In this document: positions 50,581 to 56,973 of the stretch, piece after piece
Numbering within the stretch: position 1 is the first letter of the stretch
How the letters are laid out: each line of letters begins with the position of its first letter
Origin: Chitinophaga silvatica
Lineage (GTDB): Bacteria > Bacteroidota > Bacteroidia > Chitinophagales > Chitinophagaceae
Direction: 5' to 3'
Length of the DNA: 64,000 nucleotides
Assembly: GCF_003419895.1 (NCBI RefSeq)
Contig: NZ_QPMM01000009.1
Location: 62,001-126,000 of the forward strand
Notes under the pieces: generated by a model
Told to the model about the DNA's origin: nothing
Database searches by the model: none
Seen by the model: the letters and a program-made list of their open reading frames with translations, nothing else
Translations under genes and position numbers: made by a program

Positions 50581-52601
50581 TAGTAGTCGTAATGTTGCTA
50601 CTAAGTAATCAGGTATTTGCACAATTGCCAGATGAACAATCAACTGCTATTTCCAATAATCTTGAATTCTCTAATGCGGCAAATCTTCAATTGGAAGATG
50701 ATGCCACCTGGCAAACGCTAAATAGTTATAGAAGGCATGCTTTGGCACTCAATACTGCTGAAGAAGCGGAGTTGCAGGCATTGGGATTGCTGACGGTGCT
50801 GCAAATAGATAATCTGTTACAGTATAGGTCTGCTTTAGGTCCTTTAATTAGTTTATATGAATTACAAGCCATACCAGGTTTTGATATGGCTACTATTCAA
50901 AAACTGTTGCCTTATGTTTCATTAAATGATCAATTAGGGCCACAATATTCTTTACACGATTACCTACAGAATGGAGATCATAATTTATTGCTTAGATATG
51001 GCAGAAAACCGGAAAAAGCAAAAGGCTATGAAACGCATAAGTATAAAGGCTCTCCGGATAAATTATTTTTAAGATACCGCTATTCTTTTCCTAAATATAT
51101 AAGTGCAGGTGTGCTGATGGAAAAAGACCCCGGAGAACCCTGGTTGGTGAAATCCAAAATCCCAATGTTTGATTTTTATAGTGTTCATGTTTTCCTCAAA
51201 AATTTCCATCGTTTAAAAGCATTGGCAGTTGGAGATTTTACTGTCAATTTAGGACAAGGACTTCTCGTCTGGCAGTCACACGCCTATCAAAAGGGGGCCA
51301 GTGCAATGCTTACCAAAAGAGAGGGTGAAATATTAAGACCATACACTTCAGCTGGTGAATTCAATTTTTTTAGAGGATTGGGTGCTACCTGTCAACTGAA
51401 AAACTGGTCGGTAACGGCTTTTGCTTCATTACGTTTCCTGGATGCTGCTATAGACAGTACGGATATTGAATCCATTATTGCCGGCAATATCTCAACAAGT
51501 GGATATCACCGCACCGCAACAGAATTGGCAAACCGTCAGAATGTTCGACTACTAAGCATTGGAGGAAATATTAAATACACGGCTCCAAGATGGCATGTAG
51601 GATTGAATCTCGTAAATCAGACATTCAGCCCCGCATTGCTTAAAGTACAGCGACCTTACAATAAGTTCGATTTTACCGGAAGTAGGCTGATTGGTGGCAG
51701 TATCGATTTTGCTGGATATTATAAGAATGTTCATTTCTTTGGCGAGGCTGCCACAAATGATAACCTTAAATCAGCTTTTATGATTGGTGCCATTACCACT
51801 ATAGCACCAACTGTAGATTTAAGTCTGGTTTACCGCTCCTTCGATAAAGAATATCATAGCCTGTTTACCAATAGTTTCGGGAACGGATACCAGACAGCTA
51901 ATGAAAGAGGGTGTTATACTGCTATGGCTATACGGCTTAGCAAACGTTTCACTATAGAAAGCTATTCAGATATTTATTACTCCCCCTGGTTAAAATACCA
52001 AAAAAGTGCTCCTTCAAGAGGAACAGATTATAGTATCTCTGGAATTTATACCCCTGATAAACTAACGGTATATCGACTCAGGTACATTTATCAAACCAGC
52101 CAGCAAAATCAAGCCCAGGAAGGAAATAACATACCCGCATTAGGCACCCTGACTAAAATGAATTTGCGATTTGATATACAAAAACAACTAAGCAAATCTT
52201 TTAAAATTAAAGGCAGGATAGAGTATTGCCAGTTTTATTCAATGAGTGTTCAACATGGTGGAATGTGTTTTCTGGAAGCAGGAAAGGGCATCAATAAAGT
52301 TCCATTTTACATCACGGCCCGCATTGCTTATTTTAAAACAGAGAACTACGATACAAGGATCTATGCAACCGAGAGCAGTGTGCTGTATGATAATTCCGTT
52401 ACTCAATTTTATGGAACCGGATGGCAATTTTATATGAATCTTAAGTGGAAGGTGAACAGGCGCATTACCTGTTGGGCAAGATTTCATCAAACGAGATATC
52501 CTGAATTACAGAAAGTAGGAAGTGGTAATGAGGAAGTAAACAGCAACCATATTACAAATATTCAGTTTCAGCTTCAATATCTTTTAGCAAAAAAGAATTG
52601 A
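50559..52601 (+). CDS. Helix-hairpin-helix (ComEA-like) domain fused to an outer-membrane-type beta-barrel
   Basis: A 680-residue exported protein. Start 50559 gives the signal MATSRKIIVVVMLLLSNQVF, ending FAQ (about 22); the frame is open back to 50484, but that part is not a signal. Residues about 40-130 contain two helix-hairpin-helix units (LNTAEEAELQALGLLTVLQI; LISLYELQAIPGFDMATIQK), which bind DNA non-specifically in ComEA. The remaining 550 residues are beta-strands with aromatic ends (YSFPKYISAGVLMEKDPGEP; SAFMIGAITTIAPTVDLSLV) consistent with a large barrel. Its role, possibly contact with DNA or a HhH-fold scaffold at the surface, is unproven. Confidence 0.72.
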   Translation: MATSRKIIVVVMLLLSNQVFAQLPDEQSTAISNNLEFSNAANLQLEDDATWQTLNSYRRHALALNTAEEAELQALGLLTVLQIDNLLQYRSALGPLISLYELQAIPGFDMATIQKLLPYVSLNDQLGPQYSLHDYLQNGDHNLLLRYGRKPEKAKGYETHKYKGSPDKLFLRYRYSFPKYISAGVLMEKDPGEPWLVKSKIPMFDFYSVHVFLKNFHRLKALAVGDFTVNLGQGLLVWQSHAYQKGASAMLTKREGEILRPYTSAGEFNFFRGLGATCQLKNWSVTAFASLRFLDAAIDSTDIESIIAGNISTSGYHRTATELANRQNVRLLSIGGNIKYTAPRWHVGLNLVNQTFSPALLKVQRPYNKFDFTGSRLIGGSIDFAGYYKNVHFFGEAATNDNLKSAFMIGAITTIAPTVDLSLVYRSFDKEYHSLFTNSFGNGYQTANERGCYTAMAIRLSKRFTIESYSDIYYSPWLKYQKSAPSRGTDYSISGIYTPDKLTVYRLRYIYQTSQQNQAQEGNNIPALGTLTKMNLRFDIQKQLSKSFKIKGRIEYCQFYSMSVQHGGMCFLEAGKGINKVPFYITARIAYFKTENYDTRIYATESSVLYDNSVTQFYGTGWQFYMNLKWKVNRRITCWARFHQTRYPELQKVGSGNEEVNSNHITNIQFQLQYLLAKKN

Positions 52602-52730
52602 TTTTAAAGAATGTGGAAATCTTTTAATTATGATAAGAGATTGATTTTTAGTAGATTGATAACTTGAAATTAATTAGTGTTAAAATAATGTTAACCAATT
52701 ATAGCTTAGCATTTGTTTTTTTTCTACCTT

Positions 52731-53071
52731 GGGGATGTCAACCAAAATCTAAATCTAAAACTGAATCTAACTTAATGTTTGGTATACCTGTTTTTGGATG
52801 AAAAGACTATAATCTGAGGGGGAAGCTAACTTATGAGAAACTCAACTGGAGTTAAATTTAGAGCAATAGCAAATCATTTATTGGCCACTTTTTAGGAAAT
52901 CAATTGCAAGATTATCATCTGACTTTTCATAACTTTTTTTCTTTTTCAACCACTATCTGACCGTGCACGGGTGCATTTAAGGTCTGGCGATCAGGAACAA
53001 TTTTTGTTCTGATACTGTTACCTGATTAAATTGCTATTTTAAAAAAGAGGACTTGTTTTAAGTCCTCTTTT
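52731..53071 (+). ncRNA. Possible structured non-coding RNA upstream of DUF3467 (no known family recognised)
   Basis: The 440 bases between 52602 and 53042 hold no protein gene. Within them, about 52989-53012 forms a 10-bp hairpin with one bulge around GAACAA/TTGTTC, and a very strong terminator follows at 53043-53071. The GGGGATG at 52731 is an arbitrary left end. I do not recognise tmRNA, RNase P or 6S features. It could equally be a long 3' region of the HhH gene. Confidence 0.25.
53043..53071 (+). terminator. Strong terminator before DUF3467
   Basis: A perfect 12-bp stem (AAAAGAGGACTT with AAGTCCTCTTTT) around a GTTTT loop; T-rich on the right, A-rich on the left, so it works on both strands in principle. 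Confidence 0.9.
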
Positions 53072-53072
53072 C

Positions 53073-53080
53073 TATTTTTG
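53073..53080 (+). promoter_or_regulatory. -7 element TATTTTTG of the DUF3467 gene
   Basis: Exact TAnnTTTG directly after the terminator. A TTG sits 17 bases upstream, inside the terminator loop. Predicted leader about 15 bases. Confidence 0.6.
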
Positions 53081-53099
53081 TACGGCTAAATCATACAAT

Positions 53100-53414
53100 A
53101 TGGAAAATCAGCACGAAGAACAGCATCAGCTTAATATAGAGTTGAATGAAGAAATTGCAGAAGGGCAATATGCTAACCTGGCTATTATCACTCATTCTAA
53201 TGCAGAATTTGTGGTAGATTTTGTAAACGTTATGCCTGGTTTACCAAAGGCTAAAGTTAAATCCCGCATTATTCTTACTCCGCAGCATGCTAAGCGCTTT
53301 ATGAAGGCAATGCTCGATAATATCAAGAAGTTCGAAGCAATACATGGTCCGATACAGGATCAGGACCAGGTTTCAATGCCTCTGAATTTTGGTGGCCCTA
53401 CTGCTCAAGCTTAA
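53100..53414 (+). CDS. DUF3467-family protein
   Basis: A 104-residue cytoplasmic protein of the DUF3467 family: EEIAEGQYANLAIITHSNAE, then FVVDFVNVMPGLPKAKVKSR, then IILTPQHAKRFMKAMLDNIK. Function unknown. The family is widespread and short. It is followed by the Ldh-family dehydrogenase after 11 bases, so the two are probably one transcript, though no functional link is known. Confidence 0.88.
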   Translation: MENQHEEQHQLNIELNEEIAEGQYANLAIITHSNAEFVVDFVNVMPGLPKAKVKSRIILTPQHAKRFMKAMLDNIKKFEAIHGPIQDQDQVSMPLNFGGPTAQA

Positions 53415-53425
53415 TCCTTTTTTCA

Positions 53426-54499
53426 ATGGAAACGATATATTCTTATCATCACCTGCGGGAGTTTACTCACGAAGTATTTATCCGCATGGGTTGTAGTTTG
53501 GATCATGCTACATTGGCAACAGAAGTATTGCTCTCTGCAGATTTAAGAGGGATCGACTCACATGGAATAGCCCGATTGTCGGGCTATGTTCGTTTATGGG
53601 AGGCTAAGCGAATTAATGCTAAACCGGATATAAAAATTGTACACGAAACGCCAAGTACTGCCGTTATTGATGGTGATGGTGGCTTAGGGCTTGTTGTAGC
53701 ACCATTTGCAATGGAAGTAGCAATGAAAAAGGCTGCTGAAGTAGGCACCGGTTGGGTAAGTGTCAAAAATTCGAATCACTTCGGGATTGCAGGTTATCAT
53801 GCAATGATGGCTTTGGATAGAGATATGATTGGTATGGCAATGACAAATGCCAGTCCACTTGTTGCACCCACTTTCGCCACCGAGCGAATGTTGGGTACTA
53901 ATCCAATTGCAGTTGCCATTCCTGCAAAAGAACAGCCGGCATTTGTAGCAGATTTTGCTACCACCACAGCCGCTAACGGAAAATTGGAGATTTTACAGCG
54001 AAAAGGGGAGGAAGCGCCTGTTGGATGGATCCAGGACAAAAATGGGAACCCAAGTACCGATCCGCACGAACTCAAGAGTGGCGGGGCTTTGCTACCTTTG
54101 GGAGGCGATCGGGAACACGGAAGTCACAAAGGGTATTGTTTGGGAGCAATTGTTGATATATTTTCGGCCGTTCTTTCGGGCGCAAATTATGGACCTTGGG
54201 CTCCTCCTTTTGTAAGTTTTCTACCTTTAGCCCCCGATCCGGTGGGTGAAGGACTGGGCCACTTTTTAGGAGCAATGAGAGTAGATGCTTTCAGACCAGC
54301 TGATGAGTTTAAAGCCAACATGGATACCTGGATCAGCCGGTTCCGAGCTGCTAAGGCCGTTCCTGGTAAGGAAGTGCTTATTCCGGGCGATCCGGAAAGA
54401 GAAACATATCACCGCCGGCTGGAAGATGGAATTCCGGTAGTAGATTCTGTAGTGAAAGACTTACAGGAGCTGGCAGTGAAATTTGATTTGAACTTTTAA
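53426..54499 (+). CDS. Ldh-family (malate/L-lactate) oxidoreductase
   Basis: A 357-residue NAD(P)-dependent dehydrogenase of the type unrelated to the classical LDH/MDH Rossmann family. Motifs include LLSADLRGIDSHGIARLSGY (about 30-49), the GDGGLGLVVAP segment, VKNSNHFGIAGYHAMMA (catalytic His), TNASPLVAP, GTNPIAVAIP and the closing LGGDREHGSHKGYCL. Substrates in this family include malate, lactate, ureidoglycolate, and 2,3-diketogulonate, so the exact one is open. In an apparent operon with the DUF3467 gene. Confidence 0.92.
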   Translation: METIYSYHHLREFTHEVFIRMGCSLDHATLATEVLLSADLRGIDSHGIARLSGYVRLWEAKRINAKPDIKIVHETPSTAVIDGDGGLGLVVAPFAMEVAMKKAAEVGTGWVSVKNSNHFGIAGYHAMMALDRDMIGMAMTNASPLVAPTFATERMLGTNPIAVAIPAKEQPAFVADFATTTAANGKLEILQRKGEEAPVGWIQDKNGNPSTDPHELKSGGALLPLGGDREHGSHKGYCLGAIVDIFSAVLSGANYGPWAPPFVSFLPLAPDPVGEGLGHFLGAMRVDAFRPADEFKANMDTWISRFRAAKAVPGKEVLIPGDPERETYHRRLEDGIPVVDSVVKDLQELAVKFDLNF

Positions 54500-54581
54500 A
54501 CCACAACATTCATAAAAAATACCAGGAAAAGAGCCAGCGCTTAATTTCGGGTTTGCTAAAAGTAAAAACAGATATATTCAG

Positions 54582-55904
54582 ATGAAAGTCTTAAAATTTG
54601 GTGGAACCTCTGTGGGAAAACCAGAGCGTATGCAGTCAATTGGCCAACTAATCACTGCTGATAATGATCAGAAAATAGTGGTATTGTCTGCACTCTCAGG
54701 CACAACAAACTCCCTTGTTGAAATCAGCCAGTCGCTGTCTGAGGGTAAGAGGGATCAGGCAAAACAGCAGATAGATAAGCTGGAGCAACATTATCGTTCT
54801 TTTTGCCTCGATTTAGTGAAGCAGGATTCCGGTCGTGCCAAGACTAAGGCAATCGTGGATGAACATTTTGAGTTCCTGAATATCATTCTAAAAATCTCTT
54901 TCAACGAAGCGCTGAATAAAGATATTCTTGCACAAGGAGAATTACTTTCTACCCGCCTTTTCTGCGTTTACCTGGAAGAAGCAGGCATTTCTGCAGTTTT
55001 ACTTCCGGCATTGGATTTCATGAGCATCGACGAGTTCGAAGAGCCTGAAATTCCAAAGATTAAAATCAAATTGAGTAACCTGATTAATCAACATAGCAAC
55101 GAGAAAATCTTCGTTACTCAAGGTTACATCTGCCGCAATGCTAAAGGAGAAGTAGATAACCTGAAACGTGGGGGTAGCGATTATTCTGCATCTCTGATCG
55201 GTGCCGCAATCCAGGCTTCTGAAGTGCAAATCTGGACAGACATCGATGGTATGCACAATAACGATCCTCGTGTTGTGAAGAAAACCTTCCCTATTGTACA
55301 ATTATCATTTGATGAAGCTGCCGAATTAGCTTACTTCGGTGCTAAGATCCTTCACCCGGCTTCTATCTGGCCTGCACAGCATTTCAACATTCCTGTGAAA
55401 TTGCTGAACACTATGCAACCAGAGGCTAAAGGTACTATCATCACAGAATTGCCTAATGGTAATGGTGCTAAAGCGATAGCGGCCAAAGACGGTATCATTG
55501 CTATTAAGATTAAATCCAGCCGTATGTTGCTGGCTTATGGATTCTTACGTAAGATCTTCGAAGTGTTTGAAAAATACCGTACTCCGATCGATATGATCAC
55601 TACTTCCGAAGTAGCTGTTTCTTTAACTATCGATAGCTCTCAGTATCTCGATCAAATCCTGAAAGAACTGCAACCATTCGGATCTGTAGAACTGGATCAC
55701 CACCAGACTATTGTTTCTATTGTGGGTAATGAAGTTGCTGCTACGCCTTCTATCATCACCAAATTATTCGATTCTTTGGAAGAAATTCCATTGAGAATGA
55801 TTTCTTATGGAGGTAGCCGCCACAATATTTCTATTCTCATCAATGGCCAATACAAGGAAAAAACTCTTCAGGCTCTGAATAAAGGATTATTCGGATTGGA
55901 ATAG
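54582..55904 (+). CDS. lysC: Aspartate kinase
   Basis: A 440-residue enzyme that phosphorylates aspartate, the first step to lysine, threonine and methionine. The opening MKVLKFGGTSVGKPERM is diagnostic, with NLKRGGSDYSASLIGAA and WTDIDGMHNNDPRVV for the aspartate and ATP sites. Two ACT-like domains follow (about 300-440), with IDMITTSEVAVSLTID, then a second half ending NISILINGQYK, which would sense amino-acid feedback. No homoserine dehydrogenase domain is fused. Its codon use is more even than the RHS island, typical of a core gene. A strong terminator follows. Confidence 0.94.
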   Translation: MKVLKFGGTSVGKPERMQSIGQLITADNDQKIVVLSALSGTTNSLVEISQSLSEGKRDQAKQQIDKLEQHYRSFCLDLVKQDSGRAKTKAIVDEHFEFLNIILKISFNEALNKDILAQGELLSTRLFCVYLEEAGISAVLLPALDFMSIDEFEEPEIPKIKIKLSNLINQHSNEKIFVTQGYICRNAKGEVDNLKRGGSDYSASLIGAAIQASEVQIWTDIDGMHNNDPRVVKKTFPIVQLSFDEAAELAYFGAKILHPASIWPAQHFNIPVKLLNTMQPEAKGTIITELPNGNGAKAIAAKDGIIAIKIKSSRMLLAYGFLRKIFEVFEKYRTPIDMITTSEVAVSLTIDSSQYLDQILKELQPFGSVELDHHQTIVSIVGNEVAATPSIITKLFDSLEEIPLRMISYGGSRHNISILINGQYKEKTLQALNKGLFGLE

Positions 55905-55926
55905 TTGCAGATAAACGTAAATTGAA

Positions 55927-55963
55927 AAGAGGCTGTTTCTTTTACAGGAAACAGCCTCTTTTT
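55927..55963. terminator. Bidirectional terminator between lysC and the RES-Xre pair
   Basis: A 13-bp perfect stem (AAGAGGCTGTTTC with GAAACAGCCTCTT), an 8-base loop and a T-run; A-rich on the left, so it also ends the convergent toxin-antitoxin transcript. Confidence 0.93.
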
Positions 55964-55986
55964 CGTATATATGCAGCATTCATAAC

Positions 55987-56469
55987 TTACTTCCTCGAAA
56001 TATTTTTCTCTCCAGGCAGCAACCGCTGATCAAATACAAAGGGTTGTGTATTCTTTATGGTAATCTGCTCTGCATCGGGATGTAGTGGATTGATAAGGTA
56101 ATTATGTTCTTCTGCAATAATTACTGAAGGAACTCTAAGTACAGCATATTTTGCGGTTTCGGACCATTCATCTCCAATGTCTTGAAGAAAAGGGGCAGGG
56201 GTAAGAGATTGCCAGCCTTTGGGAAGATCTTCTTTCGTTAATACCTTGATAGCAATAGTATCGGGAATATGAATGCTGGCAATACAGAAATCCTGTATAA
56301 TATTCTTTAATGGTATATGCACCAGTACTTCCAATGCGGCAAGTGCACGGCTTCCTGCTGTATATACGATAGCATGACCCGGACTATTCCAACGCCCGCC
56401 ATAAAGCCTGGCGCCTGTTCCGGCAAGATCGTCTATATACGCGCATTTGCTAATCCTGTATACTTCCAT
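55987..56469 (-). CDS. RES-domain toxin
   Basis: A 160-residue RES-family toxin, known from RES-Xre pairs to degrade NAD+ (an ADP-ribosyltransferase-like fold). The family's key features are visible: the opening VYRISK, GARLYGGRWNSPGHAIVYTA (Arg and Tyr of the fold) and LAALEVLVH with the catalytic-type Glu at 47. VPSVIIAEEHNYLINPLHPDA at the end is the usual RES closing motif with the invariant Ser/Asn region. It lies 9 bases after its antitoxin gene and is translated from the same transcript. Confidence 0.92.
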   Translation of the reverse strand: MEVYRISKCAYIDDLAGTGARLYGGRWNSPGHAIVYTAGSRALAALEVLVHIPLKNIIQDFCIASIHIPDTIAIKVLTKEDLPKGWQSLTPAPFLQDIGDEWSETAKYAVLRVPSVIIAEEHNYLINPLHPDAEQITIKNTQPFVFDQRLLPGEKNISRK

Positions 56470-56478
56470 GCAGTTGTT

Positions 56479-56943
56479 TTAAGCAAAGATGCCATGTTCG
56501 ATACGACCTAATTCGTCCTGAATTAATTGGAAGCCGAATGTTGTATCAAGTAATGAAATAGGTGTTTGATAGTTAAAGGCTGGTAGTGGAGTTCTCATCC
56601 ACTCTTTAAAATCGGCCAGGTGGCCAAATACTTCGGTGCCTCTTTGGTATAATTGCGATAATAAAATAGCTCTTTCAGAGGTATCTGCAGAAAGCTTGGC
56701 ATCATCCGAATAACGTTGCAAAGTCCTTTCTGATACATGCAATACCTGAGATAATTCGGCCAGGGAGAAAGAAATCTGCTTCCCCAGATTGATCAGTGCC
56801 CTTTTAATTATTCCACTTCTGGAAAGTTGTATGAAATCAAAGTAGCCATTCCCCACCACATAGGTGCCTGATGGATCTTCTACGATCATCAACGCATTCT
56901 CCTGTACACTATATCCTTTGAGATGTTTCATATACTCTGACAT
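56479..56943 (-). CDS. Xre-type antitoxin with MbcA/ParS (DUF2384) toxin-binding domain
   Basis: A 154-residue antitoxin. The N-terminal half is a helix-turn-helix (FSLAELSQVLHVSERTLQRY, about 61-80) that represses the operon. The C-terminal DUF2384/MbcA-ParS-Xre domain (SERAILLSQLYQRGTEVFGH; TPISLLDTTFGFQLIQDEL) binds the RES toxin. Together with the gene after it this forms a standard RES-Xre type II toxin-antitoxin system. A TAnnTTTG element and two GACAAA-type direct repeats lie just upstream. Confidence 0.92.
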   Translation of the reverse strand: MSEYMKHLKGYSVQENALMIVEDPSGTYVVGNGYFDFIQLSRSGIIKRALINLGKQISFSLAELSQVLHVSERTLQRYSDDAKLSADTSERAILLSQLYQRGTEVFGHLADFKEWMRTPLPAFNYQTPISLLDTTFGFQLIQDELGRIEHGIFA

Positions 56944-56949
56944 TTGTCA

Positions 56950-56957
56950 CAAAAATA
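56950..56957 (-). promoter_or_regulatory. Promoter of the RES-Xre operon with direct repeats
   Basis: TATTTTTG on the minus strand; transcription would start about 2 bases before the antitoxin ATG. Two direct GACAAA repeats on the minus strand (near 56943-56949 and 56964-56970) flank the element at about 22-bp spacing and may be Xre binding sites. Confidence 0.5.
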
Positions 56958-56973
56958 CAACATTTTGTCGTAA

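Noticed and set aside
52731..52745. GGGGATG as the 5' end of a tmRNA
   Set aside because: No proteolysis-tag reading frame or tRNA-like 3' end follows.
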